From: Pedobacter sp. ASV28
GTDB lineage: Bacteria > Bacteroidota > Bacteroidia > Sphingobacteriales > Sphingobacteriaceae
Reading direction: 5' to 3'
Length of the DNA stretch: 53,590 nucleotides
Assembly (NCBI RefSeq): GCF_016428855.1
Contig: NZ_JAELTN010000039.1
Span: 1-53,590 of the forward strand
Below, in pieces: positions 1 to 8,873 of this stretch (position 1 is its first letter; each line of letters starts with the position of its first letter). The notes beneath the pieces are model-generated. The model saw nothing but the letters and a program-made list of their open reading frames with translations, searched no databases and was not told the DNA's origin. A program made the position numbers and the translations under genes.

Positions 1-191
1 GCATTAATTTTCGCTCCTCTTGTAATAATTAAAGTAGCTTTGCTTGATTTATCACCTTTAATGATAGTACCTGGTTGAATGGTTAACGTTGCACCATCAG
101 TAACATAAACGAAACCTTTTAATTGGTAGATTTTGTCAGCAGTCCAAGTGGTATTTGTGCTAATATCGCCCTTAACTTCAACTGTTACTGG
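1..191 (-). pseudogene. Inverted N-terminal fragment of the surface protein whose C-terminal part starts at 193
   Basis: Read on the minus strand, this stretch is open from 191 to the window edge and encodes a peptide with the segments KGDISTNTTWTADKIYQLKG, FVYVTDGATLTIQPGTIIKG and IITRGAKIN. This is the usual start of the mature part of a common Bacteroidota surface/lipoprotein family (repeated beta-helix-like protein), in which it precedes, on the same strand, the GGTDAADNSG segment found here on the plus strand. An in-frame TGA lies at 194-192, just at the junction. There is no start codon or signal peptide. So the two halves of one protein point away from each other at about position 191. 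This may be a real inversion or a contig-end assembly artefact. Confidence 0.6.
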
Positions 192-1176
192 TCAAGAAGC
201 TAAATATATTCAATTTGGAGGTACTGATGCTGCTGATAATTCGGGTGTTTTAAAATATGTTCGTGTAGAATATGCGGGTATTCCTTTCTCAGTTGATAAT
301 GAAATTAATGGTATTACATTTGGTGCTGTAGGTTCTGGTACTACTATTGACTATGTTCAAGTTTATCGTTCTGGTGATGATGCTTTTGAATGGTTTGGTG
401 GTACAGTAAATGCAAAACATTTAATTGCAACTGGTACTTGGGATGATGATTTTGATACAGATAATGGTTTCTCTGGAAAAATTCAATTTGCTGTAGCTCA
501 ACGCTATCCTTTGATCGCCGATCAATCGGGTTCAAATGGTTTCGAATCAGATAACGATCCAGATGGAACTACAGCAACTCCACAAACTTCTGCAATTTTC
601 TCTAACGTAACGATCATTGGTCCTTTAGCAACAGCTAGTACTAAAATTAACGGTTTCTTTCAACACGCTGCTCAAATTAGAAGAAATTCATCAATCAGTA
701 CTTTCAATTCAATCTTTACAGGTTTCCCTGATGGAATTTATATTGATGATACTAAAGTTTCTGTAGCTAAAGCAACAACTTTGAACTATACCTCAGGAAG
801 ATTGTCGTTTGAGAACAACTTGGTTTATGGAATTACTGGTCAAGATATTAAAGGAACAAATAAAGCTGATATTGAAGTAGGCTTAAGAGCAACAAATACT
901 TTTTTACCAGGTTCTTGGGGTGATGCATTGATCAATGCCCCTTTCAAATACTCTTCAGATATCGCTACTGGAACATTTGCAGGTATACCCGATTTTACTT
1001 ATAAAGCTGGTTCACCAGCAGCATCGGGCGCTTTATTTACAAATGCTAAAGTAACAGATGCTTTCTTTGATAAAGTAACTTACAGAGGTGCCTTTGGTAC
1101 AGAGAACTGGGCTGCAGGTTGGGCTCATTTTGATCCTCAAAACTTACCTTACACCACTCCAGGTGCTGTAAAATAA
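133..1176 (+). CDS. C-terminal part of a repetitive (beta-helix-like) surface protein; 5' end disrupted
   Basis: The protein belongs to a widespread but poorly characterised Bacteroidota secreted/lipoprotein family, recognised by GGTDAADNSGVLKYVRVEYA, the motif DDAFEWFGGTVNAKHL, then TWDDDFDTDNGFSGKIQF and SNGFESDNDPDG. The true family sequence begins at about the Gln codon at 193; the preceding 20 codons from ATG 133 are antisense to the inverted N-terminal fragment and should not be trusted. The normal gene would have a signal peptide and about 150 further residues upstream. The C-terminus (NWAAGWAHFDPQNLPY) looks complete. A hairpin terminator follows at 1197. Function is unknown; binding or surface structure is inference. 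Confidence 0.6.
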   Translation: MSAVQVVFVLISPLTSTVTGQEAKYIQFGGTDAADNSGVLKYVRVEYAGIPFSVDNEINGITFGAVGSGTTIDYVQVYRSGDDAFEWFGGTVNAKHLIATGTWDDDFDTDNGFSGKIQFAVAQRYPLIADQSGSNGFESDNDPDGTTATPQTSAIFSNVTIIGPLATASTKINGFFQHAAQIRRNSSISTFNSIFTGFPDGIYIDDTKVSVAKATTLNYTSGRLSFENNLVYGITGQDIKGTNKADIEVGLRATNTFLPGSWGDALINAPFKYSSDIATGTFAGIPDFTYKAGSPAASGALFTNAKVTDAFFDKVTYRGAFGTENWAAGWAHFDPQNLPYTTPGAVK

Positions 1177-1196
1177 TACCTTAATTTAAAGGATAT

Positions 1197-1228
1197 AAAG
1201 CCCTAAAGCAATTAAGCTTTGGGGCTTT
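1197..1228 (+). terminator. Hairpin terminator after the surface-protein gene
   Basis: A 13-bp stem AAAGCCCTAAAGC / GCTTTGGGGCTTT (one G-U pair) with a loop of 6 bases, followed by TGATTTTAT. It lies 20 bases after the stop codon. Confidence 0.65.
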
Positions 1229-1312
1229 TGATTTTATGGCCCGATATGATGATACGAACACTTGTTGTCATCTGGTAATTTTTGTTGCGGAACAAATAAC
1301 AATATCATGAGT

Positions 1313-2518
1313 TTAGTGCTTCGGCTGGTAATTATATACTACTTCATATTGTTGGTTTTTAAGGTTGCGGGATAGTTCCCCAATTTTGAGATCCCGCTCT
1401 TGAGGCGTAGGTTCACAGATAGAATAAATCTTGCCATTATAATAAATTCCTGTGCCAATGGGCTTGTCAAAAGCAACAGCCATGGTAATATGCGTAGGGT
1501 AGAGCAGGGCCACCATAGGCAAATTATAGATTTCTTTCACCAAATAGAAAAAAAGTGCCGCTCTATCATCACAATCACTAAAGTTGTTAATCAGTGTTTG
1601 CTCTGGCGATAATCGTTTTTCCTTTCCAAAATTTTCGTCATCATTCTCATATAAAAAAGCATATCGAGTAAAGCGCATGAGGTAATCAACGCCCTTTTTG
1701 GTATTCATCCCCTTTACATATTCTTTCAGCGTAGGGATAAGCGATTGATAAGTTTCCCTGCTTAAGGGAATGTTGAAATAACTTTCAAAATCAACACCTG
1801 GATAATTGGTAAATATGCCATCTACTTGCTTGTTTATTTTTAGCTTAAAATGGAAGGTTTTATGCTTATACCTAAAGTTGATGTCTTTTTCCTCGTAGTT
1901 TTCTGGAGTGAAATCAGGCATTCGGGTAACCTTGTAGCTAAAAACATTTTTAGCCTCAGCAGGTTTGATATCTACAGGGAAATAAGTGTCTTCCCTTTGG
2001 AAAAGCTTGCCATAGTCGTGATAGTTTAGGCACATGTACTTTTTTTGATCAATAACAAAGAAAGGGATATCGGCAATATCTTCCTCACAACGTACATAAA
2101 ATATAATTTGGTTGTTTCCAATGGCAATTTTTGCATCATAACCTGATTTTACCATGAAAAACCATTTATATAGAGTATAGCTGTTATAATTTTTGGCTTT
2201 TGGGCTCAGTTGTTCGGCAGTTTTTCTGATCAGTTGATAATAAAGCCAGTCATTTAATTGGTGCTTTTCTTTATAAGCTTTCAATGATTCGATTATAGGG
2301 GTCGAACTCAATGTATCAAGATGCCTATAAAATTCCTTGATGTTCGATGCGTCAAGAGATCCTTTGAAGTTGGTCAATAGGTTGGTATTGGCCATAAAAT
2401 TGAAAGTGCCATCATAAAAATCGAAGCTGTACAATTGTGCCTCTGCCTTTATTGGGGCAGATATATTGAACGAAAATGTCAATAAAACAATAAGGCTATA
2501 TTTCGAGATCACTTTCAA
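1313..2518 (-). CDS. Secreted transglutaminase-like protein
   Basis: 401 residues with an N-terminal signal peptide (hydrophobic stretch about residues 8-20, then KAEAQ as probable cleavage region). The C-terminal third carries a papain-like transglutaminase-fold pattern: Cys316 in NNFSDCDDRAALFFYL, His343 in YPTHITMAVAF, and an acidic residue near 369 (SICEPT) in place of the usual Asp. This resembles predicted periplasmic transglutaminase/cysteine protease-like proteins of Bacteroidota. The N-terminal two thirds are not recognisable. Substrate unknown. It is preceded by 167 bases of spacer after the acyl-CoA dehydrogenase gene on the same strand, so it may have its own promoter. Confidence 0.6.
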   Translation of the reverse strand: MKVISKYSLIVLLTFSFNISAPIKAEAQLYSFDFYDGTFNFMANTNLLTNFKGSLDASNIKEFYRHLDTLSSTPIIESLKAYKEKHQLNDWLYYQLIRKTAEQLSPKAKNYNSYTLYKWFFMVKSGYDAKIAIGNNQIIFYVRCEEDIADIPFFVIDQKKYMCLNYHDYGKLFQREDTYFPVDIKPAEAKNVFSYKVTRMPDFTPENYEEKDINFRYKHKTFHFKLKINKQVDGIFTNYPGVDFESYFNIPLSRETYQSLIPTLKEYVKGMNTKKGVDYLMRFTRYAFLYENDDENFGKEKRLSPEQTLINNFSDCDDRAALFFYLVKEIYNLPMVALLYPTHITMAVAFDKPIGTGIYYNGKIYSICEPTPQERDLKIGELSRNLKNQQYEVVYNYQPKH

Positions 2519-2615
2519 TGACTTAACATTTGCTTAACTATAAATTTACATATAGTTAATCTTTTTTTAAAGAAGAAGCCACTGAATTATTAGGGAAATT
2601 TAAAACATATGGCAA

Positions 2616-2668
2616 TCCATGTTAAGCCATTGTTAAATATAAAGGCTTTCACCATAGCTTAACATGGA
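2616..2668. repeat. Inverted repeat upstream of the transglutaminase-like gene
   Basis: Perfect 12-base arms TCCATGTTAAGC (2616-2627) and GCTTAACATGGA (2657-2668) separated by 29 bases, in the spacer between two minus-strand genes. No T run follows on either strand, so it is not a typical terminator; an operator or mRNA-end hairpin are both possible. Confidence 0.5.
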
Positions 2669-2685
2669 AAATGATATGGTAAAGG

Positions 2686-3837
2686 TTATTTTAAGATTTC
2701 TCTGGCAATGACAATCTTTTGGATTTCGGAAGTTCCTTCGCCAATGGTACAAAGTTTGCTGTCCCGATAAAATTTTTCTACCGGAAAATCTTTGGTATAG
2801 CCATATCCGCCAAAAATCTGTACGGCTTCAGTAGCACAGGTTACCGCCACTTCAGAAGCATAATATTTGGCCATGGCAGATTGTTTGCTGACAGGTTCAT
2901 GTCTGTTTTTTAAATCGGCAGCCTGACGGATCAATAATTCTGCTGCTTCAATTTGGGTAGCCATATCAGCCAGTTTGAAACTTATAGCTTGAAAGCTCGA
3001 AATGGATTGCCCAAACTGTTGCCTTTCTTTTGAATAGGCCAGGGCAGCCAAATAGGCACCTTTGGCAATACCTAATGAAAGTGCAGCGATGGAGATTCTT
3101 CCCCCGTCTAAAACTTTCATGGCCTGCTTAAAGCCTTCGCCTTCCACACCTAATAAGTTCTTTTTGGGCACTCGGCAATTGTCAAAGATCATTTCTGTAG
3201 TTTCAGAAGCACGCATGCCCAGCTTGTTCTCTTTCTTGCCAGCATGAAAGCCTGGAGTACCTCGTTCTACCACTATGGCAGATATGCCTTTGGAACTGCC
3301 AGATTCCCCTGTGCGTACCATCACTACCGCAACATCTCCAGACTTGCCATGGGTGATCCAGTTCTTGGCGCCATTGATTACATAGTCATCTCCATCTAAA
3401 ACAGCGGTAGTGCGCATGCGTAGGGCATCAGAACCTGTATTGGCTTCGGTTAGTCCCCAAGCTCCAAGCCATTCGGCAGTAGCCAATTTAGGGAGCCATT
3501 TTAATTTTTGTTCATCATTGGCAAAGGCAAGTATATGGCCGGTACACAATGAATTGTGGGCAGCTAATGACAAGCCGATAGAACCGCAAACTTTTGAAAT
3601 TTCTACAATAATGTCAACATACTCTTGATAGCCCAAGGCAGAGCCTCCATAGAGCTCGGGCACTAACACCCCCATTAAGCCCAACTCCCCAAGCTGTTTG
3701 AATACTTCAATGGGGAAGTGTTGCGCTTCATCCCAGTCCATTACATTCTTTCTGATGTTCTTCTCCGCAAAATCACTTACCATTTTTTTAATGATGGACT
3801 GATTTTCTGTTTCAGTGAAACTAAAGCCTAACTGCAT
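2686..3837 (-). CDS. Acyl-CoA dehydrogenase (short/branched-chain type)
   Basis: 383 residues, full length for the family. FAD-dependent dehydrogenase that introduces the alpha-beta double bond into acyl-CoA during fatty acid or branched-chain amino acid breakdown. Seen: WGLTEANTGSDA (FAD/substrate contact), WITHGKSGDVAVVMVRT, the FGGYGYTKDFPVEKFYRDSK region and IGEGTSEIQ, where Glu367 is in the position of the catalytic base of short-chain acyl-CoA dehydrogenases. No electron-transfer flavoprotein or other beta-oxidation genes are adjacent, so the chain specificity cannot be told. A hairpin-bearing 323-base spacer lies upstream. Confidence 0.92.
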   Translation of the reverse strand: MQLGFSFTETENQSIIKKMVSDFAEKNIRKNVMDWDEAQHFPIEVFKQLGELGLMGVLVPELYGGSALGYQEYVDIIVEISKVCGSIGLSLAAHNSLCTGHILAFANDEQKLKWLPKLATAEWLGAWGLTEANTGSDALRMRTTAVLDGDDYVINGAKNWITHGKSGDVAVVMVRTGESGSSKGISAIVVERGTPGFHAGKKENKLGMRASETTEMIFDNCRVPKKNLLGVEGEGFKQAMKVLDGGRISIAALSLGIAKGAYLAALAYSKERQQFGQSISSFQAISFKLADMATQIEAAELLIRQAADLKNRHEPVSKQSAMAKYYASEVAVTCATEAVQIFGGYGYTKDFPVEKFYRDSKLCTIGEGTSEIQKIVIAREILK

Positions 3838-4160
3838 AAAATAAATTGGTTTAAAAGAAAAAAACTGCTTAAATACGAGCTATGTTTAGCCATTGTATTT
3901 AAACAGTTTAGTAAGATTTATATTTGGTTGAGAACAATATTAAGCAAATAATATTATACTGTCAAAGTATTTTTGTTCTTTTTTGAGTAGAATGTTTTGG
4001 TTATTAGTTCATTTACTTGCTAAAAGTGGTAGAAAACAAACAATCGTAACCGTATTTTTTCACTAAAAAATATTTCGATATTTTGTTTTGACTTTAAGTT
4101 TGACCGCCAAATTATAAGTTTTTTAGAAGGTGGGCACCAAAAAAATCTTTTTCATATTGA
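3838..4160. other. Gene-free spacer with one hairpin
   Basis: AT-rich spacer upstream of the acyl-CoA dehydrogenase gene and downstream of apt (both minus strand). It holds an imperfect 15-base inverted repeat at 3862-3876 / 3895-3909 (AAACTGCTTAAATAC against GTATTTAAACAGTTT, one mismatch) whose loop can itself form GCTA/TAGC. No convincing reading frame and no clear TAnnTTTG box on the minus strand were found. Confidence 0.5.
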
Positions 4161-4688
4161 TTAATAACCAGCTAACGAAAAAATGTTGGGACTAAATTTG
4201 GTTAATCTTTGTTGTCCGTTTAAGAAGCCGAGATGGATAAGAAACGAATAGCCTATTACCTTAGCCCGTAGTTTATGAACCAACTCAGATGCAGCTACCA
4301 CTGTGCCGCCTGTGGCTAAAAGATCATCATGTATCAACACATTTTGTTGAGGGAGAAAAGCATCTTCATGTATTTCTAGGGTGGCTGTTCCGTATTCTAG
4401 AGAATAAGATTGTTGTACCGTTTTATAAGGGAGCTTGCCCGCTTTCCTGATGGGGACAAAAGGTACATTTAAAATTTGGGCCAAAGCTAATCCAAATAAA
4501 AAACCTCTACTTTCAATGCCAGCTACCACGTCTATTTCTAAATGGGCCAACTGCCCAGCTAGGGAACGGGTAATTTCATTACATAAGGTTGCATCTTTTA
4601 ATATTGGTGTAATATCTTTAAAAACTATTCCAGGTTTTGGGAAATTTGGGATGTCACGTACAGTTTGTTTGATTTTGTTTTCTATCAT
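4161..4688 (-). CDS. apt: Adenine phosphoribosyltransferase
   Basis: 175 residues, normal length. Converts adenine plus PRPP to AMP and pyrophosphate in purine salvage (cytoplasm). Start region IPNFPKPGIVFKDITPIL is the family signature; VVAGIESRGFLFG holds the conserved ExRGF segment; VLIHDDLLATGGTV (about residues 117-130) is the PRPP-binding loop. The start codon lies only 1 base downstream of the stop codon of the helix-hairpin-helix gene, so the two are almost surely one transcript and may be translationally coupled. Confidence 0.95.
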   Translation of the reverse strand: MIENKIKQTVRDIPNFPKPGIVFKDITPILKDATLCNEITRSLAGQLAHLEIDVVAGIESRGFLFGLALAQILNVPFVPIRKAGKLPYKTVQQSYSLEYGTATLEIHEDAFLPQQNVLIHDDLLATGGTVVAASELVHKLRAKVIGYSFLIHLGFLNGQQRLTKFSPNIFSLAGY

Positions 4689-4689
4689 T

Positions 4690-5583
4690 TTAAAAGCTCA
4701 AATAAGGAGAGATGTTTTGAATGGTTTCTGGTGTTAAGATAAGTACTTTATTTAAATCTGCAATACCTTTGTAGGGGCCATGTTGCCTACGGTATTGTAT
4801 AATAGCGTTTAATTGTTTGTACTTCAGGTAGGGATGGTTTTTGAGATCGTCAAATTCGGCTGTATTTATATTGATCTTTCTTATTGCCGAAACGTCTATT
4901 GCAATTTGGTCTTTAATTTCATCAAACTTGGCAGAATCTATTCCATAAACCTGAAAGAGTTGTTCTTTATGGGTAAACCCACCTAAACGTTCCCTGTATT
5001 TGATAATACGGCGGGCAAATGCTGGACCAATACCCCTTATTTGATAAAGTTGTATACTGTCTGCCAGATTAATTTCTACGATAACCCGTTCTTTCTGGGG
5101 AAATGCAAATGGCTTTTTCTCGGTTTTTTCGGGTTGGTTAATGGTAACGTAGGGTAACAGTTCTTCATATTTTCTTTCCGATAGGGTATACATTTTCTTT
5201 AAGTCGGTAGGTTGACGAAATTTCCCTCCCTTTTTTACATAATTGACAATGGATAAAGCCTGCCTATAGGAAAGCCCCAGTTGTTGCCATTGTTTTTCAT
5301 CAATCAAGTTCGGGTCGAATGGAAAATAGCTGGTCGCCTTTGGGGTAGATGAATTTTCGATCTCATTTCGGACATCCTGTTTTGATTTTCGATCATATCT
5401 ATCTGCCAAAACCAATTGTTGTAACGCTATTTTTTCTGCTTCGTTGGGAGGTTGATCGTTATCATAGAAGTGTTCGTACAGGTAAGGAAAAATTGATACG
5501 GCCAATGTAATGAACAAGAGAAAAAGCAGTCCATTATATTCTCTTTTGGAAAAGGAAAAAATACTCATTAACCAATTTTTCAT
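4690..5583 (-). CDS. Membrane-anchored helix-hairpin-helix (ComEA-like) DNA-binding protein
   Basis: 297 residues. One transmembrane segment near residues 18-36 (GLLFLLFITLAVSIFPYLY) followed by a linker and three ComEA-type helix-hairpin-helix repeats: around FDPNLIDEKQWQQLGLS, around INLADSIQLYQIRGIGPAFA, and around ININTAEFDDLKNHPYL. Repeats of this kind bind DNA without sequence specificity, as in the competence protein ComEA. The arrangement of one membrane anchor plus three repeats is common in Bacteroidota; a role in DNA uptake is inferred only from the fold. First gene of the pair with apt. Confidence 0.75.
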   Translation of the reverse strand: MKNWLMSIFSFSKREYNGLLFLLFITLAVSIFPYLYEHFYDNDQPPNEAEKIALQQLVLADRYDRKSKQDVRNEIENSSTPKATSYFPFDPNLIDEKQWQQLGLSYRQALSIVNYVKKGGKFRQPTDLKKMYTLSERKYEELLPYVTINQPEKTEKKPFAFPQKERVIVEINLADSIQLYQIRGIGPAFARRIIKYRERLGGFTHKEQLFQVYGIDSAKFDEIKDQIAIDVSAIRKININTAEFDDLKNHPYLKYKQLNAIIQYRRQHGPYKGIADLNKVLILTPETIQNISPYLSF

Positions 5584-5615
5584 ACAAATAGGTTATTTAC
5601 TATAAATATAAATCT

Positions 5616-5623
5616 TATTTTTG
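5616..5623 (+). promoter_or_regulatory. Candidate -7 box of the acyltransferase promoter
   Basis: TATTTTTG matches the Bacteroidota -7 consensus TAnnTTTG and lies 35 bases before the start codon at 5658. No clear TTTG box is seen at the -33 position. Confidence 0.4.
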
Positions 5624-5657
5624 AAATTGCTTTATAAACTAACCTTATTGTTTCTAA

Positions 5658-7409
5658 ATGAAAATTATTACGACCAAGGAATTTGCGCAGGCTACAAAGA
5701 TTGATAAGTTGGGCGTACCGGGATTAGCAGCTTTACTGATGGAGGTAATGAAGCTAAATGACATTAATAAGGTATTTTCTATGAACCAGCATTTTGAAGG
5801 GTTAGAGTTTGTAGATAAGATTTTGGAGACCATTGGTGTTTCGATTGATTTTGATGAAGATGACTTAAAAAATATACCCAAAACAGGAGGTTTCATAGCA
5901 ATAGCTAATCATCCATATGGGGGAGTTGAAGGGCTGGCATTGGTTAAGCTTTTATGTATGGTGAGACCAGAGGCCAAAGTGATGGTGAATTTCATTCTTA
6001 AGAAAATACCTAACCTAAGCGAATTTTTTGTTGCAGTTAACCCTTTTGAAAATGTACAGCATTCCTCTAGTATCAGTGGACTTAAAGTTACCTTTGATTT
6101 ATTGCAAAGCGGTACACCAATAGGTATTTTCCCCGCCGGAGAGGTGTCTACCTTTAATTTGGAAAGTCAGGAAATTACCGATAGACTGTGGCATCCAGTA
6201 GTAGGCAAATTGGTGGCTAAGGCCAAATTACCAGTGGTGCCGATCTACTTTCATGGTAACAATGGGGTGTTGTTCAATATTTTGAGCTTTATACATCCAA
6301 CATTAAGAACGGCAAAACTTCCTTCCGAGTTCTTGAACAAACAAGGCTTGAAGATTAAGGTAAGGATTGGTAAACCGATTAAGATTGAAGATATTTCCTA
6401 TAATAAAGATACGAACAAGCTTTTAGACTTTTTAAGGGCAAGGACCTACGCTCTGGGTACCAGCTTGGAACAAGAAAAGAAGCTTTTCAACCCGATCAAC
6501 CTATTTAAGATCAAGAAAAAACCTGCCCACATTGTAGAGGAAACAGATAAGGGACTAATTGTAAAAGAGGTTGCTGGTCTTACTGATTTTAGGGTTTGGG
6601 AAGAGAAAAATTACGAGGTGTATATTGTGCCTACCTCAAGTATACCTCATATTTTGAGGGAAATAGGGCGGTTAAGGGAAATCACCTTCAGAGAAGTAGG
6701 CGAAGGGACAAACAAAAAAATAGACCTTGATAATTATGATATCTATTATAACCACCTGTTTATTTGGGATAAAGAAGCAGAATTGATAGTAGGTGCCTAT
6801 CGCATAGGTAAGGGCGATGAGATTTTGGATACGATGGGCAAGAGAGGTTTCTATATTTCTGAACTTTTCAAGATCAAAGAACCTTTCTATCCTATCTTGA
6901 GGCAGGGTATCGAACTGGGGCGCTCCTGGATTAGAAAAGAGTATCAGCAAAAACCTTTACCCCTTTTTCTGCTCTGGAAAGGAATCCTAAAATACCTGAT
7001 CCTCAATCCCCAATATCGTTATATGTTTGGTCCGGTAAGTATAAGTAATAGCTTTTCCAAATTTAGCAAGTCGCTCATTGTCGATTTTATCACCAAGAAT
7101 CATTTCGATTATGAACTGGCACATTACGTTAAGCCCAGGAACAAATTTAAAGCAGACCTTTCTCCAATAGATACCGATTTGCTTATAGAGAATAGTGAAA
7201 GTCTAAAAGACCTAGATAGCTTAATTGCCGATATTGAAAGCACCCATATCAAGATACCAGTATTATTACGTCAATATATGAATCTGAATGCAAAGATTAT
7301 CTGTTTCAATATTGATCCAAAATTCTCAGACTGTTTGGATGGTTTCTTGGTGGTTGATACCGAAAAAATACCAGCAGAGATATTGGAGAAAATTGGAAAG
7401 AATTTTTAA
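5658..7409 (+). CDS. Two-domain acyltransferase (PlsC-like plus OlsB-like GNAT); candidate amino-acid-lipid synthase
   Basis: 583 residues. The N-terminal half is a PlsC/lysophospholipid acyltransferase domain: the acyl-acceptor motif NHPYGGVEG (His85, with Glu where many have Asp) and GIFPAGEVST (about 156-165). The C-terminal half, about residues 310-480, resembles the hemolysin/OlsB acyl-ACP N-acyltransferase family: REITFREVGEG, YNHLFIWDKEAELIVGAYR, FYISELFKI and ELGRSWIRKEYQ. This order matches OlsF, the bifunctional ornithine-lipid synthase described in Serratia and noted in Flavobacterium; in other Bacteroidota related enzymes make glycine lipids. The amino acid used here cannot be told. 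A TATTTTTG box lies at 5616-5623, 34 bases before the start. Confidence 0.72.
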   Translation: MKIITTKEFAQATKIDKLGVPGLAALLMEVMKLNDINKVFSMNQHFEGLEFVDKILETIGVSIDFDEDDLKNIPKTGGFIAIANHPYGGVEGLALVKLLCMVRPEAKVMVNFILKKIPNLSEFFVAVNPFENVQHSSSISGLKVTFDLLQSGTPIGIFPAGEVSTFNLESQEITDRLWHPVVGKLVAKAKLPVVPIYFHGNNGVLFNILSFIHPTLRTAKLPSEFLNKQGLKIKVRIGKPIKIEDISYNKDTNKLLDFLRARTYALGTSLEQEKKLFNPINLFKIKKKPAHIVEETDKGLIVKEVAGLTDFRVWEEKNYEVYIVPTSSIPHILREIGRLREITFREVGEGTNKKIDLDNYDIYYNHLFIWDKEAELIVGAYRIGKGDEILDTMGKRGFYISELFKIKEPFYPILRQGIELGRSWIRKEYQQKPLPLFLLWKGILKYLILNPQYRYMFGPVSISNSFSKFSKSLIVDFITKNHFDYELAHYVKPRNKFKADLSPIDTDLLIENSESLKDLDSLIADIESTHIKIPVLLRQYMNLNAKIICFNIDPKFSDCLDGFLVVDTEKIPAEILEKIGKNF

Positions 7410-7457
7410 TGTGGTCAGGCAATTGCTTGTAATGCAGCTTTATAACCTTTTTTTAAA

Positions 7458-7493
7458 AGTAGAAAGCCTCGACATCCATCGAGGCTTTCTACT
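7458..7493 (+). terminator. Hairpin after the acyltransferase gene
   Basis: A perfect 15-bp stem AGTAGAAAGCCTCGA / TCGAGGCTTTCTACT with a 6-base loop, 48 bases after the stop codon. No T run follows, so it may be an mRNA-end hairpin rather than an efficient intrinsic terminator. Confidence 0.6.
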
Positions 7494-7853
7494 ATCAACT
7501 AACCTAAACTGTATGATAAATACTAACCAAATATTTAACACTGCAAATCTAGGTCGTACATGTTAATTTTCTGTGAATTGTACATTATTTTATAATCTCT
7601 TCCTGTAAAGGGCCCTTGCTGGTTACGTCGTCCTATTTCTTTGATTGTTTATATCTATATAAGCAAAATTTAGTCTATTGATTTTGTTGTAATTGTTTGT
7701 TTATCAGTTGTATGGTAGATTGGTTTGTTATTTGAATAAAAAAAAGTAGCAGTAGGGGGTAACAAAAAATCAAGTTCATTGATATACTCATATAAAGCAT
7801 GGCGAAAGCTGAAAAGCCTTAATAGAGTAAGCGAAAACTAAAAACTTTGAACG
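7494..7853. other. Gene-free spacer before the lipoprotein gene
   Basis: AT-rich sequence with no convincing reading frame. It must contain the promoter of the lipoprotein gene at 7854, but I could not find a good TTTG/TAnnTTTG pair. The last 100 bases are less AT-rich than the rest and would be the 5' leader; no known riboswitch pattern was recognised. Confidence 0.4.
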
Positions 7854-8765
7854 ATGAAAAATTTAACTTTAATAGCAGTACTATTGATCACCTTTTTATT
7901 TGCCTGTAAAAAGGATAAAGGAACAGATAGCTCGAAACTTACCTTGGCCGAGTTTAAAGCTAAATTTACGGTACCTACCCAAAAATTTAATGGAACAGCA
8001 ACAACAGCATTTAGTATAACGGGCGCAAAGGGTATGAAATTTGATTTCCCTGCCAATGCATTTCTGGATGCTGCAGGCAACGTGGTTACAGGAAATGTAA
8101 TCATAAGCTTAACGGAGATTTTAAGTAAAAGAGATATCCTCCTTTCGGGAAAGGTCACCCAGTCTAATGGTCAATTATTGATTTCAGGAGGAGAGTTTCA
8201 GATTTTAGCTAGCCAAAATGGGCAGTTACTAAAATTAAATCCGGCGGTAAATGTGAATGTAAAAGTACCAACAACTTTTAATACCGACCCAATGAACTTG
8301 TTTGTGTTTAGTGGTACTACGGTTTCAGATAGCACATGGGTATTGGACCAAAAAGCAAGAGTGGCCACAAGTACAGATTTTTATCAGTTTTCCCTGCCAA
8401 ACTTTGGTTGGATCAACTGTGATTACTTTTATAGTAATCCCAACCCAAAAACAACCATTACTGCAAGTCCAGTATATGTGGGCATGAACCCAAGTATAAA
8501 AGATCAAAGGGCCTATATGGTGTTCGATGATATTAAAAGTGTAGCGGGTTTACCCTTTGTACTGGCCATCAATAAACACCAGTCCTATCTCAATTCTATG
8601 CCAATTGGCCTGAAAGGAAAGCTGGTAATTTTATCAACTGACATGAACGATGTAATCTATTTTGGACATGTGAATTTTACGGTAAGTGCAGACCTACACT
8701 TAAATGTGCCGGTTTCTCCTGCCACGGCAAGCGATATAGACAATTATCTCAATACCATTAACTAA
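7854..8765 (+). CDS. Lipoprotein of unknown function
   Basis: 303 residues with a lipoprotein signal: hydrophobic stretch LIAVLLITFLF followed by the lipobox ending FAC, then KKDKG, as typical for Bacteroidota lipoproteins. The segment GMKFDFPANAFLDAAGNVVT followed by GNVIISLTEILSKRDILLSG resembles the ZU5/beta-sandwich-like opening found in several Bacteroidota surface proteins. The rest is rich in beta-prone residues and shows no catalytic pattern. Stand-alone gene, ending at a strong hairpin shared with the convergent neighbour. Likely anchored in the outer membrane or exported to the surface; no function can be assigned. Confidence 0.7.
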   Translation: MKNLTLIAVLLITFLFACKKDKGTDSSKLTLAEFKAKFTVPTQKFNGTATTAFSITGAKGMKFDFPANAFLDAAGNVVTGNVIISLTEILSKRDILLSGKVTQSNGQLLISGGEFQILASQNGQLLKLNPAVNVNVKVPTTFNTDPMNLFVFSGTTVSDSTWVLDQKARVATSTDFYQFSLPNFGWINCDYFYSNPNPKTTITASPVYVGMNPSIKDQRAYMVFDDIKSVAGLPFVLAINKHQSYLNSMPIGLKGKLVILSTDMNDVIYFGHVNFTVSADLHLNVPVSPATASDIDNYLNTIN

Positions 8766-8793
8766 TCTTACAAACGATATAAGGTCTAATTTA

Positions 8794-8833
8794 AGTGGGC
8801 GTTGGGAGAATATTAATTCTCCCAACGCCCACT
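8794..8833. terminator. Bidirectional hairpin between convergent genes
   Basis: A perfect 18-bp stem AGTGGGCGTTGGGAGAAT / ATTCTCCCAACGCCCACT with loop ATTA, lying between the plus-strand lipoprotein gene (ends 8765) and the minus-strand gene ending at 8874. It can serve both. Confidence 0.8.
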
Positions 8834-8873
8834 GTTAGGAAAGACAGTAATTGCCATCTGTTGAACAAGGCAT

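Noticed and set aside
133..192. First 20 codons of the plus-strand frame starting at ATG 133
   Set aside because: They are antisense to the inverted N-terminal fragment and have no family resemblance; only the part from 193 is real protein sequence.
7288..7566. 92-codon plus-strand frame across the end of the acyltransferase gene
   Set aside because: It overlaps the acyltransferase in another frame and runs through the following hairpin; no domain seen.
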